A DNA stretch of 64,000 nt, taken from an uncultured Clostridia bacterium (lineage in GTDB: Bacteria > Bacillota > Clostridia > Oscillospirales > Ruminococcaceae). Within the stretch, counting starts at the first letter, position 1; each line of letters begins with the position of its first letter. Shown piece by piece: positions 44,500 to 52,243 of this stretch. The position numbers and the translations under genes were made by a program. Location: NCBI GenBank assembly GCA_947626165.1, contig CANQRG010000008.1, positions 62,001 to 126,000 on the forward strand, given 5' to 3'. Under the pieces are notes generated by a model. It was not told the DNA's origin. It did no database searches and saw only the letters and a list, made by a program, of their open reading frames with translations.

Positions 44500-45387
44500 T
44501 TGAAATTAAGCATTGATCCAAAGTACAAAGGCATTATATATATAATTCTGTCAGCGTTTATGTTTGGTCTGATGGGGGTTTTTGTAAAACTTGCAGGTGA
44601 TATTCCGTCTGTTCAAAAGAGCTTTTTCAGAAACTTTGTAGCACTTATATTCGCTCTTATCATACTGCTTCGTGATAAGAGCGCATTTAAGATTCATAAA
44701 GGAGATATGAAGTATTTAATACTTCGTGCGGCATTCGGTACGGCAGGTATACTATGCAATTTCTATGCTGTAGACCACCTCGTATTGTCGGACGCATCAA
44801 TACTCAACAAGATGTCCCCGTTCTTTGCAATACTCTGCTCATACTTTATATTAAAAGAAAAGTTCACACCTTTTCAAGGGCTTGTGGTGCTTATTGCATT
44901 TATCGGAAGCCTTTTTGTAATCAAACCGTCGCTAATCAATGCCGATTTGCTCCCCTCTCTAATTGGATTATTCAGCGGATTTTCCGCAGGAGTGGCATAT
45001 ACATTTGTAAGAGTTCTGGGCAACAGGGGCGTTAAAGGTCCGTTTATAGTATTTTTCTTTTCGACGTTCTCCTGCCTTGTAACACTACCCTACCTTATAT
45101 TTAATTTCACACCTATGACTCTAAAACAAGCTATTTTTCTGCTCCTGTGTGGTTTATCTGCCGCAGGCGGACAGTTCACAATAACCGCCGCGTATGTATA
45201 CGCACCTGCGAGGGAAATCTCAATCTACGACTACACGCAGATTATTTTCACTACCCTTTTCTCGTTCTTTATTTTCAATCAAATCCCAGACGCTTTGAGC
45301 TTTTTGGGGTATGCTTTAATCGTCGCTATGGCGATCATTAATTTTCTTTATAATAACAGAAAACATAACAAACTCACTCAGCAGTAA
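44500..45387 (+). CDS. EamA/DMT-family transporter, TTG start
   Basis: A 295-residue membrane protein with ten predicted helices made of two repeated EamA halves (about 10-140 and 155-290). The start is TTG at 44500 with GAGGAG about 8 bases upstream; no ATG of this frame fits as well. Drug/metabolite superfamily members export amino acids, nucleosides or drugs. Nothing nearby indicates the substrate. Confidence 0.9.
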   Translation: MKLSIDPKYKGIIYIILSAFMFGLMGVFVKLAGDIPSVQKSFFRNFVALIFALIILLRDKSAFKIHKGDMKYLILRAAFGTAGILCNFYAVDHLVLSDASILNKMSPFFAILCSYFILKEKFTPFQGLVVLIAFIGSLFVIKPSLINADLLPSLIGLFSGFSAGVAYTFVRVLGNRGVKGPFIVFFFSTFSCLVTLPYLIFNFTPMTLKQAIFLLLCGLSAAGGQFTITAAYVYAPAREISIYDYTQIIFTTLFSFFIFNQIPDALSFLGYALIVAMAIINFLYNNRKHNKLTQQ

Positions 45388-45407
45388 TTATACTTTGGAG
45401 GAGACTA

Positions 45408-45508
45408 AGATATGCAATTTTCAGTTTTGTAAAGTTACTGCAATACTATTACAGTAATAACAAAAGAAAAGCACGATAAATAGGCTTACATCGTGCTTTT
45501 AAATCTGG
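45408..45508 (-). repeat. tRNA-downstream repeat, copy A (inverted relative to copy B)
   Basis: Read on the minus strand from the CCA end of tRNA-Ser, about 100 bases match the sequence that follows tRNA-Tyr (50068-50170) at roughly nine of ten positions. Shared parts are the hairpin AAAGCACGAT/ATCGTGCTTT, the TACTGTAATAGTATTGCAGTA palindrome (one mismatch here) and ACAAAACTGAAAATTG. The match stops at about 45408. Confidence 0.85.
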
Positions 45509-45594
45509 CGGAGAGAGTGGGATTCGAACCCACGGTACCTGACGGTACGACGGTTTTCAAGACCGTTCCGTTATGACCACTTCGGTATCTCTCC
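45506..45594 (-). tRNA. tRNA-Ser (anticodon TGA)
   Basis: The cloverleaf runs from GGAGAGA (45594 downward) to TCTCTCC plus G and an encoded CCA. The anticodon loop CTTGAAA gives TGA. The long variable arm (about 17 bases, GTACCGTCAGGTACC) is typical of serine tRNAs, and the T-arm GGGTTCGAATCCC is intact. The anticodon reads UCN codons. Confidence 0.96.
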
Positions 45595-45646
45595 ATAATT
45601 ATTCAATTGGCTTTCTAATAACGCTTCATCTAAAGACAGCTTTATT

Positions 45647-45675
45647 ATTTTATCATATGAAAATATTCTTGTCAA
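45647..45675 (-). promoter_or_regulatory. Promoter of tRNA-Ser
   Basis: TTGACA (45675-45670) and TAAAAT (45652-45647) on the minus strand with a 17-base spacer. Confidence 0.8.
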
Positions 45676-45784
45676 GCGTTTTTAAGAAATTTTTCATACG
45701 CTATTTTAACGCAATAAGAATCGCAATTGATTTTCTAAAAAAACTATGATAAAATAAACATACAATAATATCGAGGTGAACCCA

Positions 45785-46324
45785 TTGTCGTTTAACGCAT
45801 TAAAGCATTTTATAACAATAACAAAGCACCGCCACAAGGTCATAAGAAACTGCGCAAAAGCAGGTATCTTACGGCAGGGGCTTTTTCACGATCTATCAAA
45901 GTATTCCCCGACTGAGTTTTTATCAGGCGCCAAGTTTTATCAGGGAGACAAAAGCCCTAACGAAGGGGAGCGTGAGGCATACGGTTACTCAAAGGCTTGG
46001 ATGCATCACAAGGGTAGAAACAAGCATCATTTTGAATACTGGACCGATTACAGCAAGACAGAAAAACGTCTTGCTCCCGTTAAAATGCCAATGAAGTATG
46101 TTATAGAGATGTTCTGCGACAGGGTTGCGGCAAGCAAGGTCTACAGAGGTAAGAGTTACACTGACAGCCACCCGCTTGAATACTTTGTAAACGGAAAACC
46201 TCGAAGAATGATCCACCCTGAAACTTCGGAGCTTTTGGAGTCGCTTTTGGTTATGCTGTCTCAAAAGGGAGAGAAGGCGACCTTTAAGTATATTAAAAGT
46301 TTGGATAAGAAAGCAGACTATTGA
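45785..46324 (+). CDS. DUF5662-family protein, TTG start
   Basis: A 179-residue soluble protein of the DUF5662 type, function unknown. It is rich in His and aromatic residues, with a conserved-looking core: FHDLSKYSPTEF near residue 36, WMHHKGRNKHHFEYWTDY near 75, and SHPLEYF near 125. The HDLSK and HHxxRNxHH-like words suggest a metal site. The TTG at 45785 fits GAGGTG 6 bases upstream; a GTG at 45776 would lie within that site. It stands alone between tRNA-Ser and the VanY-like gene. Confidence 0.7.
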   Translation: MSFNALKHFITITKHRHKVIRNCAKAGILRQGLFHDLSKYSPTEFLSGAKFYQGDKSPNEGEREAYGYSKAWMHHKGRNKHHFEYWTDYSKTEKRLAPVKMPMKYVIEMFCDRVAASKVYRGKSYTDSHPLEYFVNGKPRRMIHPETSELLESLLVMLSQKGEKATFKYIKSLDKKADY

Positions 46325-46357
46325 CATTAGGTTAAGTCTTTAATTTAAAACTGAAAG

Positions 46358-46409
46358 CCAGAGGCAATAGATATCTTTTTAAAAGTAATATCTTGTTTCT
46401 TGCCTCTGG
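46358..46409. terminator. Shared hairpin between convergent genes
   Basis: CCAGAGGCAA (46358-46367) pairs with TTGCCTCTGG (46400-46409), with an inner GATAT/ATATC pair. It lies between the convergent DUF5662 and VanY-like genes. The T-runs are modest, so it may terminate weakly in both directions. Confidence 0.6.
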
Positions 46410-46421
46410 TCTCTTGCTTCT

Positions 46422-47369
46422 TTATGAGTACTCTGATTTAACACCCAGATACTCTTCAAGACATTTGCCCGATTTTTTTACCTTTTTTGCTAAATCTTTG
46501 CCTAAATATCTGATGTGCCACGGCTCGTATTTATATCCGGTCATCTTTTCTTTTGACTTTTCATATCTGATTATAAAGCCGTATTTTGTGCAGTTGCTTG
46601 CAAGCCACTTTGCCTCTTTTGTGTTTTCAAACGAACTGCTTGGGTCGTTTATATCAAATGCCAGACCCGTCTGGTGCTCTGAATGACCTGCCCTTGCGGA
46701 ATATGTATCTGCTTTTTCTTTGCCGTCTCTCGCCTTATAGCTGTTATAAAGGCTTTTTTGATATGAGTATGACCTGTATCCCGACGCTATAAAAAGATTT
46801 ATTCCGTCCTTGCGTGCGTCTGACTGCATTTTTTTGAAGGCTTTATATGCATTTTTATTTGTTCCCGGATCGTAGTTCTTGGGAAGTTTGTACGTTTTAT
46901 TTGCTATTAAAATACCGTCTATGTAGGCAACTCCGTGTACTTTTGATTTGCGTTTGTACACGGTCTTTTTTATTGTGTTTGAATATATGTACTCGATACT
47001 TTCTCCCGAACGTGAAACCGCCTTTACTCTGTAGAAGTATTTTTTTCTTTCACCTTTAAAGTCTCTGTCTGAGAAGGAAAGAGCGTCTGACGTTAGTTCG
47101 GCAAGCTTTTTGTACTTTCCGCTTTTCTTCTTTGAACGGTATATTTTATATTCGTCTGCACCTTCGGCTTTTGTCCAATTGAGTTTCAGACCGCTTTTTT
47201 TAAGTTTAGCTGTCAGTACAGGCTTTGTTAAGGTTTCTTTTGAAACTTCTGCGGATACTGAATCGTATTTTAATTTATAATCATCGCTGTATGAAGTAGC
47301 TGTCATTAGAATTATTGCTCCCAGAGTTAAAATTGTGACAACAAGAGTCTTTATTCTGCTTTGTCTCAT
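46422..47369 (-). CDS. Secreted D-Ala-D-Ala carboxypeptidase (VanY/DacB family) with basic FnIII domain
   Basis: A 315-residue exported protein: signal segment (residues 7-27), FnIII-like domain (about 48-135) and a peptidase M15B domain (about 145-310). The zinc ligands are visible as His232 and Asp239 (SEHQTGLAFDIND) and His285 (YEPWHIRYLG), with FIASGYRS near 194. It would trim the terminal D-Ala of peptidoglycan stem peptides. No van resistance genes are nearby, so a housekeeping wall role is likely. The FnIII part resembles those in the SGNH-like and FIVAR proteins of this window. Confidence 0.9.
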   Translation of the reverse strand: MRQSRIKTLVVTILTLGAIILMTATSYSDDYKLKYDSVSAEVSKETLTKPVLTAKLKKSGLKLNWTKAEGADEYKIYRSKKKSGKYKKLAELTSDALSFSDRDFKGERKKYFYRVKAVSRSGESIEYIYSNTIKKTVYKRKSKVHGVAYIDGILIANKTYKLPKNYDPGTNKNAYKAFKKMQSDARKDGINLFIASGYRSYSYQKSLYNSYKARDGKEKADTYSARAGHSEHQTGLAFDINDPSSSFENTKEAKWLASNCTKYGFIIRYEKSKEKMTGYKYEPWHIRYLGKDLAKKVKKSGKCLEEYLGVKSEYS

Positions 47370-47420
47370 TTTATCACTTCCAATGTATATTCAAAATTCT
47401 TATTTTTATACGTTATAAAG

Positions 47421-47459
47421 TTTTAAGGGCAGCCCTTTATTTAGGGCATACCCTTAAAA
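47421..47459 (-). terminator. Terminator of leuA
   Basis: On the minus strand TTTTAAGGG pairs with CCCTTAAAA around an inner GCCCT/AGGGC stem, directly after the leuA stop. The following T content is moderate. Confidence 0.65.
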
Positions 47460-49127
47460 TCAAGCTATAATTTTATTAATAGCTGAAACCAAAGCAAGTA
47501 TAGATGAATTGATAATATCCGTGTCTCGTCCTGCACCCCAGAATGTCTCTCCGTTGTGTTCAATTCCCACATAAGAGACCGCCTGCGATTTTGATGTCTT
47601 TTCAAGCGAATGTTCATTGTAGTCAACAATCGTAAAGTCAACGTCCAGAGCCTCTTTTAGTGCGTTTGAAACAGCGTCAAGACGCCCGTTTCCGTCGGCT
47701 TTGTATGTTCCCACCTTGTCTCTGCCCTTGATATCCGCAGTTACAAAAGCGGTGATCTTTCCGTCAGGCTGCTGAATATAATGAGACTCGATAACCTTTA
47801 CAGGAGCATCTATATTCATATACCTCTCGCAGAAAATATCGTAAACCTCGTTCGGCATAAGTTCTTTGTGCTTATGGTCTGAAACAGCTTTGACTGTGTA
47901 GCCGAAGTCCTCTCTCATCTTTTTAGGAAGATCATATCCGTATTGCTGCTGAAGAAGATATCCTATTCCGCCCTTTCCCGACTGGGAATTGATCCTTATA
48001 ACGTCTCCCTCATATTCTCTGCCTATATCCTTAGGGTCGATAGGCAGATACGGTACGGTCCACTGGTTTAAGTTCTTTGTTTCACGCCAAGTCATACCCT
48101 TTGCAATAGCGTCCTGATGCGAGCCTGAAAATGCCGCGAATACCAGCGCTCCTGAATAAGGCATACGCTCGTAAACCTTCATTCTTGTTACACGCTCGTA
48201 AACCTCGATAATTTCAGGCAGGTTTTCAAAGTTGAGCTTAGGGTCAACGCCGTGCGTATACATATTCATAGCAAGAGTCACTATATCAACATTGCCTGTT
48301 CTCTCGCCGTTTCCGAACAATGTACCCTCTATTCTGTCTGCTCCTGCAAGCAGTCCCAGTTCTGAATCGGCAACTCCGCAGCCTCTGTCGTTATGCGGGT
48401 GAAGTGAAATAATAACATTTTCACGGTAATTTATATTATTGCACATATACTCTATCTGAGACGCGTAAACGTGAGGCATAGACATCTCTACCGTAACAGG
48501 CAGATTGATGATGACCTTTCTCTCAGGGGTTGGCTTCCATACGTCAAGAACAGCGTTGCAAACTTCCAGTGCATACTCAGGCTCTGTACCTGTAAAGCTT
48601 TCAGGGGAATACTCGAAAATGAAATTGCCGTCGGTTTTTTGACGGTATTCCTCGCAGATTTTCGCTCCGCTTACCGCAATTTCCTTGATCTCGTCCTTGT
48701 TCTTGCGGAAAACCTGTTCTCTTTGAGCAACAGAGGTCGAATTATAAAGATGTACTACTGCGTTTTTGCAGCCCTCAAGAGCCTCGAAGGTTTTCTTTAT
48801 AATATGCTCTCTTGACTGCGTTAGAACTTGAATGGTAACGTCGTCGGGGATCAAGTCTTTTTCTATCAGAGTACGGCAGAACTCATATTCGGTCTCAGAC
48901 GCGGCAGGAAAGCCTATTTCAATTTCCTTAAAGCCCACCTTGACCAGAACGTCCCAGAACTCGAGTTTTTCCTCTAAGCTCATCGGAATGATAAGTGCCT
49001 GATTTCCGTCTCTCAAATCTACAGAGCACCACATAGGAGCGTGGTCTATGTATTCTTTCTTAGTCCAGTTAAGACACTCACTTGGCGGCATATAATAGCC
49101 TCTTTGGTATTTTTGTACGTTTTTCAT
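47460..49127 (-). CDS. leuA: 2-isopropylmalate synthase
   Basis: Condenses acetyl-CoA with 2-oxoisovalerate, the first step of leucine synthesis. At 555 residues it is the longer LeuA form. The HMGL-like catalytic barrel (about 28-305) has SVDLRDGNQAL near residue 36 and the metal site HPHNDRGCG near 245. The C-terminal regulatory domain (about 425-555) provides leucine feedback. GGGAGG lies 7 bases before the ATG. It is controlled by the T-box leader upstream. No other leu genes are in the window. Confidence 0.95.
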   Translation of the reverse strand: MKNVQKYQRGYYMPPSECLNWTKKEYIDHAPMWCSVDLRDGNQALIIPMSLEEKLEFWDVLVKVGFKEIEIGFPAASETEYEFCRTLIEKDLIPDDVTIQVLTQSREHIIKKTFEALEGCKNAVVHLYNSTSVAQREQVFRKNKDEIKEIAVSGAKICEEYRQKTDGNFIFEYSPESFTGTEPEYALEVCNAVLDVWKPTPERKVIINLPVTVEMSMPHVYASQIEYMCNNINYRENVIISLHPHNDRGCGVADSELGLLAGADRIEGTLFGNGERTGNVDIVTLAMNMYTHGVDPKLNFENLPEIIEVYERVTRMKVYERMPYSGALVFAAFSGSHQDAIAKGMTWRETKNLNQWTVPYLPIDPKDIGREYEGDVIRINSQSGKGGIGYLLQQQYGYDLPKKMREDFGYTVKAVSDHKHKELMPNEVYDIFCERYMNIDAPVKVIESHYIQQPDGKITAFVTADIKGRDKVGTYKADGNGRLDAVSNALKEALDVDFTIVDYNEHSLEKTSKSQAVSYVGIEHNGETFWGAGRDTDIINSSILALVSAINKIIA

Positions 49128-49200
49128 AATGATCCTCCCTTTACTTATAAATCATATTCGCGGATTTTTCCTGCCTGTGAAATTTCATCGGTTAATCAAA

Positions 49201-49466
49201 AACGCCCGTCTCCGAAAAACCAGAGACGAGCGAAATACCCGTGTTACCACTCTCATTTATGTACAGCTCACACTATACACCTCAGCCACATCTATCAATG
49301 TGTTACTCTATAACGGGAGTTCCCGTGTGAAGCTATTTAAATTCACCGCACCTGCTCAAGGACGAGTTATAACCTTTCCCCAACGCCGACTTACACCAAC
49401 CGTCAGCTCTCTGCGCTTAGAAGTAAAAGTCTTTTTTCCTGTCAAAGCATTTAAAATATTGAAAGT
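49201..49466 (-). ncRNA. T-box leader (leucine) of leuA
   Basis: On the minus strand, stem I shows AGAGAG and GGTTGGTG. The specifier is CTC (49366-49364) in the typical context AACTC then GTCCTTGAG, matching leucine. The T-box bulge GAGTGGTAACACGGG lies at 49252-49238 and the terminator CGTCTC/GAGACG with TTTTTGATT at about 49232-49193. Uncharged tRNA-Leu should stabilise the antiterminator and allow leuA expression. It fills most of the 500-base gap 49128-49627. Confidence 0.93.
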
Positions 49467-49472
49467 ATTTAT

Positions 49473-49501
49473 AGTATATTACATATTATATGATTTGTCA
49501 A
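49473..49501 (-). promoter_or_regulatory. Promoter of the leuA T-box transcript
   Basis: TTGACA (49501-49496) and TATACT (49478-49473) on the minus strand with a 17-base spacer, about 340 bases before the leuA ATG. Confidence 0.85.
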
Positions 49502-49545
49502 GCATTTGGTGAAAAAATTTTTATAATTTTTTTCTTAAAAAGGTA

Positions 49546-49574
49546 TTGACAAAGTTGTTTTTATACTTTATAAT
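49546..49574 (+). promoter_or_regulatory. Promoter of tRNA-Pro
   Basis: TTGACA (49546-49551) and TATAAT (49569-49574) are exact with a 17-base spacer. Confidence 0.88.
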
Positions 49575-49627
49575 TATATAGCTGTCAAACGGTTTGTAAT
49601 ATTTACGCTGTTTGACTTTACATAGAT

Positions 49628-49704
49628 CGGGATGTAACTCAGTTTGGTAGAGTGCTTGGTTTGGGACCAAGATGCCGCAGGTTCAAGTCCTGTCATCCCG
49701 ACCA
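49628..49704 (+). tRNA. tRNA-Pro (anticodon TGG)
   Basis: The acceptor stem CGGGATG pairs with CATCCCG, the anticodon loop TTTGGGA gives TGG, and CCA is encoded after discriminator A. The T-arm is CAGGTTCAAGTCCTG. Confidence 0.97.
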
Positions 49705-49836
49705 GCGGCGAGCCGCCGCAGGCTGTTCGCGTTTTAAATTTGTTGAACGTGAATCTTTTATTTCTCGCGTTTTTACTTTTATTAAATTTATTAACTGCTA
49801 TTATAAAAAAAATTAGGTATTTTTTGTATTTTTATC

Positions 49837-49865
49837 TTGACAACTTCATCAGACTATGATATAAT
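49837..49865 (+). promoter_or_regulatory. Promoter of tRNA-Thr and tRNA-Tyr
   Basis: TTGACA (49837-49842) and TATAAT (49860-49865) are exact with a 17-base spacer, so this pair can be transcribed apart from tRNA-Pro. Confidence 0.85.
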
Positions 49866-49883
49866 TTAACTTGCGTTATTTAA

Positions 49884-49959
49884 GCTGGTGTAGCTCAGTT
49901 GGTAGAGCAGCTGATTTGTAATCAGCAGGTCGGGGGTTCAAGTCCGTCCACCAGCTCCA
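49884..49959 (+). tRNA. tRNA-Thr (anticodon TGT)
   Basis: The acceptor stem GCTGGTG pairs with CACCAGC, the anticodon loop TTTGTAA gives TGT, and CCA is encoded after discriminator T. Confidence 0.97.
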
Positions 49960-49985
49960 TTTTAAGTTTATATGTAATTTAATAT

Positions 49986-50070
49986 GGAAGAGTTCCCGAG
50001 TGGCCAAAGGGGGCAGACTGTAAATCTGTTGCTTTACGCTTCGGTGGTTCGAATCCACCCTCTTCCACCA
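49986..50070 (+). tRNA. tRNA-Tyr (anticodon GTA)
   Basis: The acceptor stem GGAAGAG pairs with CTCTTCC, the anticodon loop CTGTAAA gives GTA, the variable arm is long (TTGCTTTACGCTTC) and CCA is encoded. Its 3' end starts the repeat that borders the prophage. Confidence 0.97.
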
Positions 50071-50170
50071 GATTAAAAAGCACGATGTAAGCCTATTTAT
50101 CGTGCTTTTTTTGTTGCTATTACTGCAATAGTATTGCAGTAGCTTTTACAAAACTGAAAATTGTATATCT
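50068..50170 (+). repeat. tRNA-downstream repeat, copy B, at the prophage boundary
   Basis: From the CCA of tRNA-Tyr, about 100 bases repeat the sequence after tRNA-Ser in inverted orientation. It has the hairpin AAAGCACGAT/ATCGTGCTTT with a T-run (tRNA terminator) and a perfect palindrome TACTGCAATA-G-TATTGCAGTA (50121-50141). Prophage DNA begins directly after it, so this may hold the attachment site. Confidence 0.7.
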
Positions 50171-50173
50171 AAA

Positions 50174-50214
50174 CAAAAAACCGCCCGACAGCTTAGTTAC
50201 TGCCGAGCGGTTTT
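50174..50214 (-). terminator. Terminator ending the prophage late operon
   Basis: On the minus strand AACCGC (50212-50207) pairs with GCGGTT (50184-50179), with imperfect inner pairing (CTGCCG with CGACAG across it), followed by TTTTGTTT. Confidence 0.75.
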
Positions 50215-50215
50215 A

Positions 50216-50800
50216 TTATGTCGTCTCTTTATATCCCATAATTTCATATACATAATATCCAACACTCCCTTTAGGTTGCCAGTAATAGGTTTTACCCTTA
50301 CTTATTTGTGCTATAGAACCGTTTACAACTTCACTACCTTTCCAAGTAGTAGTAACATCCTTATAACTAGTATTAGTATATGAGGATGGCGGTGTAAGAA
50401 CTGTACATAATTGAGCATCTCCAGTAGATGAACTATTACCTATAAAATAAACCTTTATTATACTTGGTATAAAGTTAATAACTTTATATGTACTAGTAGC
50501 ATCATAGCCTCCTGCCGTTGTAAAATGCAATGTACCATAAGCATATTGCGGAATAATAGATTTATCCGCTGCCGCTTTAACCGCCGCCGGTGTAGCAGCA
50601 ACTCCACTCGATACTCCGCTTGTACTGGTCGTGCTGTCAGATAATTTCACATGTCCATAATTAGAACTGCTGCCTAAACCATAAATAGTGTTTGGCGACG
50701 CATGACTTGGTAAGTTGTTTTTTGATACTAAGTATTCGTCTATATATGTCTTTAAAAGAGACCATAATTCTTCTATGTTTTCATTACTTACAACTGACAT
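50216..50800 (-). CDS. Phage tail fibre tip protein, paralogue of the 53380-54156 product
   Basis: A 194-residue protein. Residues 1-90 contain NTIYGLGSSSNYGHVKLSDS, a segment often found in tail-fibre shafts, and VAATPAAVKAAAD. Residues about 85-194 are strikingly like the C-terminus of the 258-residue protein at 53380-54156: both have AQLCTVLTPPSSYT, TTTWKG and end YEIMGYKETT. This shared tip is presumably the receptor-contacting end. It is the last gene of the late operon. Confidence 0.75.
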   Translation of the reverse strand: MSVVSNENIEELWSLLKTYIDEYLVSKNNLPSHASPNTIYGLGSSSNYGHVKLSDSTTSTSGVSSGVAATPAAVKAAADKSIIPQYAYGTLHFTTAGGYDATSTYKVINFIPSIIKVYFIGNSSSTGDAQLCTVLTPPSSYTNTSYKDVTTTWKGSEVVNGSIAQISKGKTYYWQPKGSVGYYVYEIMGYKETT

Positions 50801-50802
50801 AA

Positions 50803-51513
50803 TTAATCACCATTAAAAACCCTTTCAAACATCTGACTTACTTCTTCAGGCGTCATCGGCTGTAGGCTCAAAGACAAGTTTTCTACATCTTCTTTCAATG
50901 TCTTGATAGTTTCTTCTTGTTCCTTGACTTTCGCAGCAATAATTTTGTTTTGCACAGGATTTTCAGACGTTTCATCAAGCTCTGTGTCTACTGTGGTCTT
51001 ATTAGCGCCTTCATCTATTCCTGATAGCTTGGTTTGTTCCTCTACCGTATAGCCGGCTGTGATTTTGTCTAATACCAGCTTATTGGAGTGGTTATGCTCC
51101 TTTTCTTTTAAGCCTGTAATATCTTTCTTTATTCCGCTGTCATCATAGTTTGATAAACCGTTTAATTTAGTAAGTAATTCAGAAGTGAAACTTGCTGTAG
51201 TCTCGTCTAATATAGTCTTATTGCTGTGACTGTGAGATGATGTGCTTAATTGCTTCTGCAGGCTCGCTACAGTGGTCTGCAATTCCGTTAGGTCTGTTTT
51301 ACTTGCCTTGTCTCCCACAAGCGCAATAAGTGCGTTATATTCGTCTGTGTGTGAAGATATGTATTCAGATATTTCTTTCAGCGTGTTTAATGCTTCAGGC
51401 GCACCGTCAACCAACTGATCTATCGCCGTTTTGACCTTTTCTATAATCCAGCTTTTTAATTCTGTTTCAACTGCTTCTAAATTTTCAGGACTTACATACT
51501 TTGTTTCTGCCAT
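50803..51513 (-). CDS. Phage tail fibre or baseplate protein with helical repeats
   Basis: A 236-residue protein starting at the ATG at 51513 (AAGGGAG upstream); a TTG frame from 51522 adds three residues. It has long helical stretches and two copies of a HSHSNKTILDE / HNHSNKLVLDK unit with LTKLNGLSNYDD / QTKLSGIDEGAN, repeats common in tail-fibre shafts. The C-terminus (MTPEEVSQMFERVFNGD) resembles the end of the preceding gene (MTDEEVKNMVDKIKGVD), suggesting a shared attachment peptide. Confidence 0.7.
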   Translation of the reverse strand: MAETKYVSPENLEAVETELKSWIIEKVKTAIDQLVDGAPEALNTLKEISEYISSHTDEYNALIALVGDKASKTDLTELQTTVASLQKQLSTSSHSHSNKTILDETTASFTSELLTKLNGLSNYDDSGIKKDITGLKEKEHNHSNKLVLDKITAGYTVEEQTKLSGIDEGANKTTVDTELDETSENPVQNKIIAAKVKEQEETIKTLKEDVENLSLSLQPMTPEEVSQMFERVFNGD

Positions 51514-51514
51514 T

Positions 51515-51835
51515 TTAATCAACTCCCTTTATTTTATCAACCATATTTTTAACTTCTTCATCTGTCATTGGCGTTAGGTTTTGCACAATAGCCTGATACT
51601 GCATTGTTTCAATATCATATATGTAAATTTGCTTGTTAGACTTGTCTACATATAAAACATTGTCCTGACCCTGAATAGGGAACAGCAAATAGCTTGACTT
51701 TATGACTACGCTTTGAGCAGAAATGAATTGAGGAAGATCTGTTCTTATCTCAACTCCTGTTTTCTGCTTTATCTCTAAAGCCATTTGTTCCTTTGCTCTT
51801 ATTTCAATAGGTAAATCTATTGTTTTATAAACCAT
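51515..51835 (-). CDS. Phage structural protein, unknown
   Basis: A 106-residue protein not assigned to a family. It is mostly beta-strand in appearance (VVIKSSYLLFPIQG, VLYVDKSNKQIYIYD) and ends in a helical tail MTDEEVKNMVDKIK similar to the end of the neighbouring fibre protein. It overlaps the preceding gene by 11 bases and the next gene begins 1 base after it in practice, so it is part of the tail-fibre cluster. Confidence 0.6.
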   Translation of the reverse strand: MVYKTIDLPIEIRAKEQMALEIKQKTGVEIRTDLPQFISAQSVVIKSSYLLFPIQGQDNVLYVDKSNKQIYIYDIETMQYQAIVQNLTPMTDEEVKNMVDKIKGVD

Positions 51836-52205
51836 TCTCGCCTACCTCCAATGAATCAGGCGTATGCGGTTTAATGATAAATTTACGCTCTGCAACGGCT
51901 GTAAATTTGTAATAAGTATCATCTGCTGATTGATAGTACCGTACACCGTAAAAATATTCGCCTGGTTCTAATCTAGCCGTATCGCTTTCGCCAATGAAAA
52001 ATGTAGCGGTCAAACCATTAAAATCTGAAGCATATACTTCTTTAACTATTAACGCGTTTTTAGCAGTCATACAGTTAGCTACCGAAAAAATCAATTTGTC
52101 TTTAGGGTTTAACTCAAACGGCATTTTGCAAATGGTAATATCTAAACAAACCGTATCGCCTTGATGTATCTCTAAATCGTAAATGCCGACCTTTTTTAAA
52201 CTCAC
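51825..52205 (-). CDS. Phage structural protein, baseplate-associated, unknown
   Basis: A 126-residue beta-rich protein. It opens VGIYDLEIHQGDTVCLDITI and continues with a pattern (LIFSVANCMTAKNALIVKEV, then LEPGEYFYGVRYY) resembling small baseplate or fibre-support domains found beside phage lysis genes. It lies between holin and fibre genes. Function is inferred from position only. Confidence 0.55.
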   Translation of the reverse strand: MSLKKVGIYDLEIHQGDTVCLDITICKMPFELNPKDKLIFSVANCMTAKNALIVKEVYASDFNGLTATFFIGESDTARLEPGEYFYGVRYYQSADDTYYKFTAVAERKFIIKPHTPDSLEVGENGL

Positions 52206-52243
52206 ATAATCACCCTCTGCTATGTATTACTTTTTATTATGTA

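Noticed and set aside
45415-45432. Six-codon frame after a GGAGGAG near 45396, possible leader peptide
   Set aside because: It falls in the tRNA-downstream repeat, and the other copy has ATA in place of ATG, so it is not conserved.
46422-47369. Vancomycin resistance (vanY) reading
   Set aside because: Only the peptidase family matches; no vanH, vanA, vanX or two-component genes are present, and related wall enzymes are common.
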